64,000 nucleotides of DNA from Cladocopium goreaui. Lineage: Eukaryota > Sar > Dinophyceae > Suessiales > Symbiodiniaceae. The DNA lies in contig CAMXCT020000331.1 of NCBI GenBank assembly GCA_947184155.2, forward strand, positions 1 through 64,000. Direction: 5' to 3'. Under the pieces are notes generated by a model. It was not told the origin of the DNA. It saw only the letters and a program-made list of their open reading frames with translations, and did not search any database. Position 1 is the stretch's first letter. The number at the start of each line of letters is the position of its first letter. This document shows, one piece after another, positions 29,790 to 38,885 of this stretch. The position numbers and the translations under genes are program-made.

Positions 29790-30826
29790 GTGGGTTTCTC
29801 TCTCATCAAGAAGTTGATCTTTGGAATTGGAGTTTTCTCTGATCGAGTCATCTCATGTAAGTTCATTCTCTTGTCCTTGTGGTGCCTGATGAGTTCACGA
29901 CGTAGTGGATCAACCTGCCAGTAGTCACCAGTCACCAAAGCTTCTCCTTCAAGATCATCTTGTTTGACAGCAATCTGGCTGTACTCAAAGTGATCGTGTT
30001 GTGAATAGAAGCTTTTGACTTGTGGAGTCTTGAAATGAACTTGGCTCATGTACCATGCTACATCTTGTAGGTCGAGAATGAGATGAGTACTAATGGCTGT
30101 CCTCAAAACCTTTTTTCTCATGCCAATACGTGCACAGGACAAATAAGCCTTCTCTGGAGTAAGTTCAAATTGAAATCCAAGGTTTCTCATCTGTGGAAGT
30201 GACATCAACAATGGGACATCACCTTCTTCGACAATGTCGAATTCTGTAAACTGAGTGTTCCATCCATGATCATACATGAACATCACGAGCTTCTCAGTAC
30301 ATTTTGATTGTTGTGAGTTTGCAAAGAAGAATCTTGAACTTGTTGGCTGAATTTCATACCAGAGTCCACTGTTGGGATGTGAGTCAACATATCTGCAAAA
30401 TGCTTCAACTGCTCGTCGAGAGCCCATAGCTCTTGTGCATCCAAGATCCAGAATACACACAGTTGGTGCAGAATTCTCTGTGTGAAAAGCTAGTCCATTC
30501 TCACATGCCAGATCAGTTTGTACAGTATGAAATGAAAAAGCACTCTGCTGTGATGGTTCCTCTATCTCTGTAGAGCATCCATGTGAAAACAATGATGTGC
30601 CTTCTGCCAATGGCTTCCATGAAGCCTCACCTTCTTGAAGACCAACTTGCCTGGGCACTACAGCTGGACGTTGTTGTACACCTTGTCGTAGTGCACCAAC
30701 TTCTCCAACCAGAACAGGGAATCTCTTCATTTCTCTCCTGTTTTGATGTGCTCTTGCATCACGTTGGATCTGTCCTCCACGACGAGTACGTCGTTGTTCA
30801 TCTTGTGCTGCATACGTGGATGTCAA
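29657..30826 (-). CDS. Element 2 aspartic protease region
   Basis: 389 codons. The retropepsin-like active site reads CILDLGCTRAMGSRR (Asp near residue 127). The catalytic Asp is kept but Ser/Thr of D(S/T)G is replaced by Leu, and the flap-side Ala by Cys. Downstream, EEGDVPLLMSLPQMRNLGF fits the second half of a copia protease (usually LLG/LIS-type). It follows the Lys/Gly-rich gag tail and precedes integrase, as expected for copia. The last ~60 residues turn Arg/Ser-rich, probably out of the original frame. It should process the polyprotein if active. Confidence 0.65.
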   Translation of the reverse strand: MTSTYAAQDEQRRTRRGGQIQRDARAHQNRREMKRFPVLVGEVGALRQGVQQRPAVVPRQVGLQEGEASWKPLAEGTSLFSHGCSTEIEEPSQQSAFSFHTVQTDLACENGLAFHTENSAPTVCILDLGCTRAMGSRRAVEAFCRYVDSHPNSGLWYEIQPTSSRFFFANSQQSKCTEKLVMFMYDHGWNTQFTEFDIVEEGDVPLLMSLPQMRNLGFQFELTPEKAYLSCARIGMRKKVLRTAISTHLILDLQDVAWYMSQVHFKTPQVKSFYSQHDHFEYSQIAVKQDDLEGEALVTGDYWQVDPLRRELIRHHKDKRMNLHEMTRSEKTPIPKINFLMREKPTWNSRRARRRFFTRTTGALRRRGFLNRVKSSGRARPSTRSRRTT

Positions 30827-31452
30827 AACATCAACACGTGCTGGCTCTGTCTCTCAACACGTGCTGGCTCTGTCTCTGCAACATCAACACGTGCTGGTTC
30901 AGTTGTTCCAAATGAAAAGAAACCATGACCAGAACTTGAAGCTGCAGAAGAATAATGAGCTTGTTGAGTTGGTTGTTTCTGTATGGCAGGAGCTGATGTG
31001 GTCTGAGGTTGAACATAGTTCGACTTGCCTTTTCCATCTCCTGGCTTTCCTCCTTTTCCATCATCATCCTTGCCTTTCTTGCCTTTCTTTCCTTTTCCTT
31101 TTCCTTTTCCTTTCTTCTGGAAGTATCCATACTCATCCATGTAGTATGAATCATCATAGGCCCAATAGCCTTCATTCCAGGTTTGATCATCGGCCCAATA
31201 GCCGTCATAGTTTTCATTCCATTCATCTTCTTGCCATTCATCTTCATAATCTTCTTCACTCACCATGTGAGCACGGCCTTTCCTTTTTCCTTTTCCTCGG
31301 CCTTTTCCTTTCCTTGATTTGAAGAACCTTCGTCCTCCTCTGCCTTTTCCTTTTCCTTTTCTCTTTCCTTTACCTTTGCCTCGTCTGATGTATTTGCCTT
31401 GGAACCTTCTCTGATACCATGAAGTTGGCGTCATCATAAACCCAGAAAACAT
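30823..31452 (-). CDS. Element 2 gag C-terminal part: Lys/Gly-rich nucleic-acid-binding region
   Basis: 209 codons with repeated GKGKGKRKGK blocks alternating with Asp/Glu/Trp/Tyr segments such as DEWQEDEWNENYDGYW, then a Ser/Gln-rich tail ending in a short repeat (TEPARV twice). The basic tracts resemble the one after the zinc knuckles of element 1, so this is likely the nucleocapsid-like tail. No CCHC knuckle is seen. It is in a different frame from the capsid ORF (shift near 31450) and from the protease ORF (near 30830). Confidence 0.6.
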   Translation of the reverse strand: MFSGFMMTPTSWYQRRFQGKYIRRGKGKGKRKGKGKGRGGRRFFKSRKGKGRGKGKRKGRAHMVSEEDYEDEWQEDEWNENYDGYWADDQTWNEGYWAYDDSYYMDEYGYFQKKGKGKGKGKKGKKGKDDDGKGGKPGDGKGKSNYVQPQTTSAPAIQKQPTQQAHYSSAASSSGHGFFSFGTTEPARVDVAETEPARVERQSQHVLMF

Positions 31453-32473
31453 CTTCTAAGGCATCCAGGAATCCTTCTGCGCCGTCTTCTTCATCTTCGG
31501 CCCAATAGCCGTCGGTTCCTTCTAATTCACCTTCATCCAGTACGAGGAAAGATCTTCTCTGTGCCATGCCGGAGGGTTGCATCAATGGATTGTCAACTGC
31601 TGTTTTGGTAGTGCAAAACATTTCCAAAAACAGGTCACGTAGTTCTTGAATACTGTATCGATCGAGGGTTCGTCCACGATGTGTCATGATACTTGTGAGT
31701 GTGTTTCTCTGATCTTGACTCAGGTCAGCTAGACTTACAAAAATCAATGCTAGCAAATTTTCACCCAGTGGGAATGCTTGTCGCTGTACTTGTCTACGAT
31801 CTTCCTGAAATTGTCTGAATGCCGCTAGTGCCAGTTCATCTGTCCAAGGAACAGCTACATGGGGTGTTCCTGAGGCTGCTGCTACTTCAGCTCTCTCTTG
31901 TTGATCTCGTTCATGTTCTTGACGTCGTTGTTGAACAAACAGAATTGCTTCAGGACTAGTCACTGTTACTTCTGGAAGTAAATCCATCCAAGACTCAATA
32001 AGTCTATTGCCAGTGAGTTGAAATCTAGTCATCCACTTCTGAAGATCCATGGTTCCTCTGTTGAACTTCATGAACTGCATGAAACGGTATAAGAACACGT
32101 TTTGGGCACCTTTGATGAAATGAGGTCGTAGAAATCTTTTGAAATAAGTTACTCCTTCATAGGGATCCCTGAGTAATTCTCTATCCAATAGCCTCTTGTA
32201 TTGTTGAGCATCTCCTTCCAGTCTGTTGCGCAATGCTGGACCACGTTTCTCTGGTTCTAACTCCGTAATGTCACACCAGTCATCAATTGCATCCTCAAAA
32301 GCAAAGAAGCTGGTTCGCCCATCATAGGCTGGAGCAACCTTTGTGGTCATCTGTTGCGTCATATGAATCTGTGTATGCTGGGGGGCTCTTCTCATTGCAT
32401 AAGAGTCATATTGGTTCCATTCATTTGCATCGACAATGTCGAAGTCATCATCATCATAGCCATGGCTTGCCAT
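31370..32473 (-). CDS. Element 2 gag (capsid-like)
   Basis: 367 codons, ATG 44 nt inside the PBS. An acidic N-terminus is followed by PAYDGRTSFFAFEDAIDDWCD, typical of gag capsid domains of dinoflagellate copia elements, and a helical region with LRNRLEGDAQQYKRLLDR and YFKRFLRPHF. An acidic tail leads into the Lys/Gly-rich segment in another frame. The product should form the virus-like particle that packages element RNA. Start choice: first ATG after the PBS. Confidence 0.75.
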   Translation of the reverse strand: MASHGYDDDDFDIVDANEWNQYDSYAMRRAPQHTQIHMTQQMTTKVAPAYDGRTSFFAFEDAIDDWCDITELEPEKRGPALRNRLEGDAQQYKRLLDRELLRDPYEGVTYFKRFLRPHFIKGAQNVFLYRFMQFMKFNRGTMDLQKWMTRFQLTGNRLIESWMDLLPEVTVTSPEAILFVQQRRQEHERDQQERAEVAAASGTPHVAVPWTDELALAAFRQFQEDRRQVQRQAFPLGENLLALIFVSLADLSQDQRNTLTSIMTHRGRTLDRYSIQELRDLFLEMFCTTKTAVDNPLMQPSGMAQRRSFLVLDEGELEGTDGYWAEDEEDGAEGFLDALEDVFWVYDDANFMVSEKVPRQIHQTRQR

Positions 32474-32516
32474 TTCTTGGGCTCTACCTGGAGCTCACCC
32501 TCAATGAGGGATCACT

Positions 32517-32528
32517 GCTCCGCTACCA
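32517..32528 (-). promoter_or_regulatory. Primer binding site of element 2
   Basis: The - strand reads TGGTAGCGGAGC, 2 nt inside the 5' LTR, the same 12 nt as at 5591 and 37203. Confidence 0.88.
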
Positions 32529-32530
32529 CT

Positions 32531-32730
32531 TGAAGAGGGGCCCTAGCGTCTACTTCAAGATCAGCTAAGGCGTCTTCCCCAATGACAGCACTCTTTTACT
32601 CTCAGCCTGTTGCCGGTCAGTGCTTGTCTACAGGGTTACTCTATATACCTCTTGAGCCTTGAAGGGCGCATATAAATGTGCTCAATACTCATGCATGTAC
32701 CTATGTAGGTATTAGGTCGAAACAAAAACA
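32531..32730 (-). repeat. 5' LTR of element 2 (200 bp)
   Basis: Identical by eye to 16990-17189 and followed, on the - strand, by a PBS after a 2-nt spacer. Confidence 0.95.
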
Positions 32731-32735
32731 AGGGC
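32731..32735. repeat. Target-site duplication of element 2, right copy
   Basis: AGGGC, identical to 16985-16989. Confidence 0.9.
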
Positions 32736-32985
32736 CCCCCTTAAGGTACCTTCGAAGGCTTCGAAGCCCCCTTAAGGTACCTTCAAAGCCTTCGAAGCCC
32801 CCTTAAGGTACCTTAAGGCCCCCTTAAGGTAGCTTAAGGGCTTCGGTTCCTCGTTCACCGCCCCCTCCCCCTCCGTCCCCCCTTCGGCAAAGGCTTGAGG
32901 TACCTTCGAAGTCTTCGGCGAAGACCCCTTAAGGTACCTTCGAAGGCTTCGAAGCCACCTTAAGGTACGTTCGTCGAAGGCATGA
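32736..32985. repeat. Palindromic CTTAAGGTACC/TTCGAAG repeat, right part
   Basis: Dense copies of CTTAAGGTACCTTCGAAGG and TTCGAAGCCCCCTTAAGG. The stretch ~32863-32935 is the reverse complement of 16925-16989, so this and 16913-16989 were one inverted-repeat locus before element 2 inserted. Confidence 0.8.
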
Positions 32986-34175
32986 TCTAAAATCTAATTC
33001 GCTTGCCTTCCACAATGCCATGATCTAAAATCTCACTCTTTATTTAAACTTCCACCCCCTTCTTGCCTTCCACAGTGCCATGATCTAAATTCTAACTCTT
33101 TATTAAAATTCCCCCCCTTGCCTTCCACAATGCCTTGATCTAAAATCGAACTCTTTATTTAATCTTCTCCCCTTGCCTTCCACAATGCCATGATCTAAAT
33201 TCCAACTCTTTATTTACACTTCCTCCCCTGCCTTCCACAATGCCATGATCCAAAGTCAAACACTTTATTTAAACTTCCCTCCGCTTGCCTTCCACAATGC
33301 CATGGTCTAAAATCCAACTCTTGTTTTTAAAACTTTAATCTAAAATCTGACTTTTTGTGAACTTCCCCCTCCCTTGCCTTCCACAATGCCATGATCTAAA
33401 ATCTACTGTTTATTTATAGTTCCACTCTTGCCTTCCACAATGGCATGATCTAAAATCGAACTCTTTATTTCAACTTCCCCCCCTTGCCTTCCACAATGCC
33501 ATGATCTAAAATCGAACTCTTTATTTGAACTTCCCCCCCTTGCCTTCCACAATGCCATGATGTAAAATCTAACTCTTTATTTAAACTTCCTCCCGCTTGC
33601 CTTCCACAATGCCATGATCCAAAGTCAAACACTTTATTTAAACTTCCCTCCTCTTGCCTTCCACAATGCCATGGTCTAAAATCCAACTCTTGTTTTTTAA
33701 AACTTGAATCTAAAATCTGACTTTTTATGAACTTTCCCCTCCCTTGCCTTCCACAATGCCATGATCTAAAATCTAACTCTTTATTTATGGTTCCACTCTT
33801 GCCTTCCACAATGGCATGATCTAAAATCGAACTCTTCAGTTCCCCCCTTGCCTTCCACAATGCCTGATCTAAATTCCAACTCTTTATTTAAATTTCCCCC
33901 TTGCCTTCCACCATGCCATGGTCTAAAATCTAACTTAAACTTCCCCCCTTCTTGCCTTCCACAATGCCATGATCTAAATTCCAACTCTTTGTTTCAATTT
34001 CATCCCCCTGCCTTCCACAATGCCATGATCTAAAATCTAACTCTTTATTTAAACTTCCCCCTCCTTGCCGTCGACAATGCCATGATCTAAATTCTAACTT
34101 TTATTTAAACTTCCCCCCTTGCCTTCCACAATACCATGATCTGAAATCTAATTCTCTTGCCTTCCACACGACTGC
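32986..34175. repeat. Minisatellite, ~58-bp unit, about 21 copies
   Basis: The unit core is GCCTTCCACAATGCCATGAT followed by CTAAAATC(T/G)AACTCTTTATTTAAACTTCCCCCC. Unit length varies from ~38 to ~89 bp; two longer units (~33300-33375 and ~33670-33745) share an extra segment, a sign of higher-order duplication. Open frames on either strand are repeat artefacts. Confidence 0.93.
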
Positions 34176-34192
34176 CCCCAGGCAGTCGGTGA

Positions 34193-34854
34193 GAGGCCCT
34201 TCAGGAAGGTACCTTAAGGGGGGAGCTTGAGAAATTGAATTTGAAGGTCCGCTGAGGAAGGCTTCGAAGCCCCCTTAAGGTGCCTTCGAAGCCTTCGAAG
34301 CTCCCTTAAGGTACCTTCAAAAGCTTCAGCCAAGGCTTCAACGCTCGAAGCCACCTTAAGGTACCTTAAGGGAGCTTCGAAGGCTTCGAAGGCACCTTAA
34401 GGGGGCTTCGAAGAATTCGTCCAAGCCCGCTTAAGATACCTTCGGGCGAAGACCCCTTAAGGTACCTTCGTCGAAGCCCCCTTAAGGTACCTTCGAAGGC
34501 TTCGAAGCCCCCTTAAGATACCTTCGAAGCCTTCGAAGCCCCCTTAAGGTACCTTAAGGGGGCTTCGACGAAGGTATCTTAAGGGGTCTTCGCCGAAGAC
34601 TTCGAAGGTATCTTAAGCGGGCTTGGACGAATTCTTCGAAGCCCCCTTAAGGTGCCTTCGAAGCCTTCGAAGCTACCTTAAGGTGGCTTCGAGCGTTGAA
34701 GCCTTGGCTGAAGTCTTTGAAGGTACCTTAACAAAGCTTCGAAGGCTTCGAAGGCACCTTAAGGGCGCTTCGAAGCCTTCCTCAACGGACCTTCAAATTC
34801 AATTTCTCAAGCTCCCCCCTTGAGGTACCTTCCTGAAGGGCCTCTCACCGACTG
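34193..34854. repeat. 662-bp giant imperfect palindrome
   Basis: The left end CAGTCGGTGAGAGGCCCTTC is the exact reverse complement of the right end, and the arms pair along their length around a centre near 34523. The outer ~80 bp are unique-looking (GAATTTGAAGGTCC / GGACCTTCAAATTC); the rest is made of CTTAAGGTACC and TTCGAAGGC modules. A small hairpin (GACTGCC / GGCAGTC) lies just outside the left end. It abuts the helicase fragment on the right. It resembles a foldback element, but no clean target duplication is seen. Confidence 0.85.
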
Positions 34855-35271
34855 TCTGCGCTCACAAGAGCCATTAAACACACGTACATCGTCTCCTCCA
34901 TTGATATGGCTGGGCTGATTGGGATGGCTCAGACGCTTGCGGTCTATCACTACGGGTACTACACCCTCAAGAATAGACTTGTCCAGTTTCATGAGCCTAA
35001 GCACGTACCCTTGGACGCAGAAGCAGTTCTTGAATGGGGACTTGACACACCCTTTACTCACAAGACAAACCGTCCCTTGCCATTGCTATGGTAGTGACAT
35101 TGAATGGAGTACGATCCCTGAGAAGGTATCGGGCTCACCTGAGAGCGAGCCCCCTGGTAGGCCCTGAAGGGGGGCGAGACAGTGGAGGATCCCTCGTCGG
35201 AGGAAGAGCGAGCCACCACTGATGGTGAATCTGAGGTAGAGGAGGAAGCAGACGGATCTACCTCCTGAAGA
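34855..35271 (+). pseudogene. SF1 (UPF1/DNA2-like) helicase C-terminal fragment, copy 2
   Basis: From 34858 one frame reads ALTRAIKHTYIV then DMAGLIGMAQTLAVYHYG, i.e. helicase motif VI and the following conserved C-terminal segment. Near 35080 the frame shifts: the continuation LAIAMVVTLNGVRSLRRYR is in the next frame, so a 1-nt indel (or unrecognised intron) breaks it. A further acidic tail (EDPSSEEERATTDGESEVEE) ends at ~35271. The start is cut off by the giant palindrome. Its first codons duplicate, with divergence, the last codons of the fragment at 16469, so the two come from different gene copies. Confidence 0.68.
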
Positions 35272-35631
35272 ACCATGGTGCCCGCCGATCCCACCTGCAC
35301 TTGATGATCCTACGGAAATGGAAATCAAAGGTGCAGCTGACAAGCTGGACACCATGATGAACAGTTCTCAGCCTCAAGCCAACGTCTTCTTCCAGTCCGA
35401 AAACCTAGGTGCTCTTCCACATCTGTGGCTGCAGGCCAAGCTTACTATCTCCCTGATACGGTTGAGGAGGTATTTGCACGGTCCTACACCAGTTTACTTT
35501 TGCGGCCACTCTACAGCACCGGCCTTTGCGTGACTTAATTAATCAATTAATCCCAATTGCAACATTCTCTTAAACATGTTGAACGACCTGGCGGAAGCCA
35601 TGAAGGCGTTGGACGGAAAAAAATTCGAGGT
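35272..35631 (+). other. Unassigned host sequence between helicase tail and element 3
   Basis: An open frame at 35318-35533 (71 codons) is possible but has no recognisable domain. From 35575 a frame reads MLNDLAEAMKALDGKKFEVV and continues, after removal of element 3 and one duplication copy, into LFLCSESVIPTVSNRKGD at 45717, so element 3 probably landed in coding sequence. Confidence 0.45.
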
Positions 35632-35636
35632 GGTGT
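35632..35636. repeat. Target-site duplication of element 3, left
   Basis: GGTGT, matched at 45712-45716. Confidence 0.9.
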
Positions 35637-37202
35637 TATGGAAATTTGACACCCTGTGAGACCACCCTTTGGGTAAGGGTGAAGCGACATGCCATTCATC
35701 ATTGGTTGTATAGTTTATGCACAGAGGATATGTGGAAGGTTACTGCAAGAAGTCATGGCAGATTGGTAGAGAACACTCTACTTATTGCGGGAAGAATCTT
35801 GGATGTGACCATCCTGTGTCACAATATTCTATTAGTCTTCGGACTTGTCATTTCGGACATCAGGATGATGTCATTGATCAGTGTTGACCAGTGATTGTGG
35901 TATATTGATCAGTTCTACATCTTATTCTGGATTCGACTTGAGTCTGGTACAGCTTATTGCTTGAGCTGAAAATACCTACATTGGTTTGGCATTGGAATTG
36001 TTTATTACGTCTTCGACGTTGGGAAAGTCATTCTCTCCAAGTGATGAGAACACAGCTATAAACTCTTGGAGAAGAGTTTAAGCTAGCTGGAAATATCTGA
36101 TGGAGAGAATCTATTATGCTTTGAACTTGGACTTTGAGATGCATTGGCATTGTGAGGACAATGATCATATTTGGGCATCTTATTTGTCTGAGAGTTTTGT
36201 GATGAGATGTTTCGGTATTGTGAGGACAATACCTACATCATCGTCATCGTGGCCTATGGATCATGCACTTGATCTTATGGTTTGCCTTTTATCGTTCCTG
36301 AGATGACTTTGATTATCTCTGTGAGGACGACATTGTTTTGACACGACTTTGATCTACACTGTGGATTGGCTATTACAGTGGTCGAAAGACTTCAGCGATA
36401 CAACTGTATTTAGCTGACCTACATTGACAATGTCGAATAGAACATTCTATTCTCCATTGAGCTTGGAAACTGTGAGATACTATCTCTATGTGGAAAACTG
36501 ATTTGGAGAAAGAACTTTGTGTTCTGACTATACCTTGTATACAGAAGAAGGTTGTACAGATACCTTGTGTGAATCACTTCGTTCTTGAGAAGTTAGTCAC
36601 AAGTTTGACTAATGAGCTGGTTATTCACGTTTGGATGAGAACCAGTTTGATTTAAGAACTTTTGGAAGTGTTTCGATGATTTTGAATTCATCTAGTGAAA
36701 TTGAGTTTTGTAGACTCCTAGCAGCTGGAATAGTTTCAACAAACCTTTATTTGAAGAACTTGAGGTTTGTTAACTGGAAACCTGGAATCGAGTTTACCAG
36801 TTGAGACATCGGCTCGAAGGACTGGTGTCAGAAGTTCATTTAATGAACAGAAGCTGCTGTGTCACATAACTTGACATAAGACAGATCAGCAGAGGGAACA
36901 TGAGCTTCTTTCTTCTCTTTGTTTTCCCTTGGTTTTGTTTGTTTGTTGTGTTTGTGTTTCTCTTCGACTGATCGTGCTGCGTCTGGAGCGAAAAGAAGGA
37001 GCTTGACGTCAGTATGTGGGAGTCGTGGAAGAAACATTCCTTTTGACACGGTATTGCTTTAGTTTAATTAGTTAGGGACTTACGCGCTGCGCTTGTGTTT
37101 GGTGTGCGTGGTTGACGTACGCGTCCGCCCGCGTAGTTCTGTAGGAATTTTGGAAGAAGCGTTGGATCTGACCGTGGATCTGTGCACGGCGCTTTTTCTA
37201 CA
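35637..37202 (+). repeat. 5' LTR of element 3 (1566 bp)
   Basis: Starts TATGGAAATTTGACACCC and ends CTTTTTCTACA, followed directly by the PBS. Compared with the right copy it lacks a short AATTTTTGG duplication near 36663. Open frames inside recur in both LTRs and show no domain. Confidence 0.95.
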
Positions 37203-37214
37203 TGGTAGCGGAGC
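37203..37214 (+). promoter_or_regulatory. Primer binding site of element 3
   Basis: TGGTAGCGGAGC directly after the 5' LTR, identical to the PBS of elements 1 and 2. It overlaps a small inverted repeat, GGTAGC...GCTACC (37204-37228). Confidence 0.88.
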
Positions 37215-37539
37215 TCTACGGAGCTACCCACACCATTCTCCGCTGACCCTTGTTGCAGTGTACTAAGGACACCATCTAAGGTGAAGCTGAGATCGTTTGT
37301 ATTGAGCTCCTGGATTTTCGCGAGATCTGTGTTGAGCTTGTACTAAGGTTCTGAAGTGATCACTAGGTTGGTACATTGCGGATGTAAAGTCAAGGGCATC
37401 GAAGAGCTTGAGTATTCTCGATTCAGATGAGACGTGTTTTTGTTTCACTTGTGTGGCATGTTGACTGTGAGGTCATTGGGTGAAGGTGACTTGTCAAGTG
37501 ATTGCCAGAGATGACATGTTTTGAAATGCTTAGGATATC

Positions 37540-37720
37540 TCGACAGGCTGAGGTTGGGAGTAAGTCCTGGAGACACAAGTGAGGTGTTTGGACAGTGAAG
37601 ACTCCGACAACTTGCCTGGAGATGAGCATTGAGAACGTCCGGATAGGCTGAGGTTGGGATTAGATCCTGGAGACACAAGCGAGGTGTTTGGACAAGTAAG
37701 GACTCCGACAACTTGCCTAA
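37540..37720 (+). repeat. Two-copy direct repeat in element 3
   Basis: The segment with GGCTGAGGTTGGGA, CCTGGAGACACAAG, GAGGTGTTTGGACA and ACTCCGACAACTTGCCT occurs twice with a period of ~100 bp and small differences. Confidence 0.75.
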
Positions 37721-37841
37721 TGACGTTTGAGTGTGTAGAATGCTTGTAGAAATTGACCTGCTTGGAAAGTTTGAAACCACTGTACCCTATTTGGCTCGAG
37801 AAATTTGGGTATCAAGGAACTTCGCAATAGTTTTGCCTAAG

Positions 37842-38153
37842 ATGGATGCCAGAGATAGATCCAGAGATCGGAGGAGAGACAATGCTGTGTATGAGGCAGA
37901 GAATGAGCAACTCCTTGGCCGAATTATTGAGATAGAGAAGTTGCAAGGTGTCATAAGGTTGCTACAGACACAGATCGTACTCCTGGAATGGCTGATACCG
38001 CTATTGGAAGATCTGCGAATTAACCGAAGCAACTTGGATATCATCATGATGTTGAAGGACAATCTCATGGGCTTGGAAAGGGAGTTGCAGCATCGATCCT
38101 GTGAAGTGCGAGGACAGATACTTGCACGGTATCACAGAGCATTGGATAGGTGA
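37842..38153 (+). CDS. Element 3 small coiled-coil ORF
   Basis: 103 codons from ATG 37842: a basic start (DARDRSRDRRRD) followed by a continuous helical segment with Leu/Ile heptads (ENEQLLGRIIEIEKLQGVI, LLEWLIPLLEDL). A longer open frame from 37731 exists but its N-terminal part is unlike the rest. Possibly an oligomerisation protein or gag remnant; family not recognised. Function unknown. Confidence 0.4.
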   Translation: MDARDRSRDRRRDNAVYEAENEQLLGRIIEIEKLQGVIRLLQTQIVLLEWLIPLLEDLRINRSNLDIIMMLKDNLMGLERELQHRSCEVRGQILARYHRALDR

Positions 38154-38574
38154 AATATCATGGGCATAGACGATGGAGTTCCTGGCAAAAGTGGTAAGCG
38201 AGAGTAAAATAAGTATCAGCGGCTGAGCTGCAACACACTGAGTTGCGTTGCATGTGAGATTTGTGATTTAGTTGTGTAAGAGGTTTTGTGACTTTGGCTA
38301 GCAAGAGAGAGAGAGCCTGGAGAGTCACTAGGAAACTAGTAAGCTTGGTGATTTTGGCCGAGAGTGAGAGAAAGTGCCTGGAGAATCACTAGAGAGCATT
38401 GGAAAGAGTTAGAAGGAAAGTGGGCTGTACGGCAGGGTGCTGCATAGGTCCATATTGAAAGTAAGAAAGAGTAACATCTCGACAGGTTGGTCAGGTTGTA
38501 GATGATTCAGGACGCACGGAGTGCACAGTGCGTGGTGCTACTGAGCCTGGCGTCATGCCTGGAGATGACAGTTT

Positions 38575-38885
38575 GAGTTGAGAAAGTTGGCATGAGAACC
38601 ACGGAGGGTTGGTGACCAGGTTTAGTTGCCACAGAATTGAGAAAGATCGGCATGAGAACCCGGAATGGTCAGTAGCCTTGGTTTAGTTGCCACAGAGTTG
38701 AGAAAGATTGGCATGAGAACCCGGAATGGTCAGTGACCAGGTTTAGTTGCCCAGAGGTGAGAAAGATCGGCATGAGAACCCGGAATGGTTGGTGACCAGG
38801 TTTAGTTGCCATAGATTGGAAAAACGTTGGCATGAGAACCACGGAGGGTCGAGTTTGCTTTGTCAGTGACCTTGGTTTAGTTGCC
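38575..38885 (+). repeat. ~61-bp tandem repeat, five copies, in element 3
   Basis: The unit is GAGAAAGATCGGCATGAGAACC, then CGGAATGGTCAGTGACC and AGGTTTAGTTGCCACAGA. Copies start near 38578, 38639, 38698, 38758 and 38817; the last is longer. Confidence 0.85.

Larger units (their letters stand above)
16990..32730 (-). mobile_element. Ty1/copia-type LTR retrotransposon, element 2 (with nested retrocopy)
   Basis: Bounded by two 200-bp LTRs identical by eye, flanked by the 5-bp target duplication AGGGC (16985-16989 and 32731-32735). Read on the - strand it runs LTR, PBS, gag, Lys/Gly-rich ORF, protease, integrase, methyltransferase-like region, RT, RNase H, LTR. The coding region is split by about five frame changes (near 31450, 30830, 29790, 29500 and 24318). 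It is interrupted just inside the 3' LTR by a 6.3-kb insertion at 17207-23507. Identical LTRs imply a recent insertion, at odds with so many frameshifts. Confidence 0.93.

Noticed and set aside
33000..34170. CRISPR array
   Set aside because: Units vary in length, the intervening sequences are related to each other, and the context is eukaryotic retroelements; it is a minisatellite.
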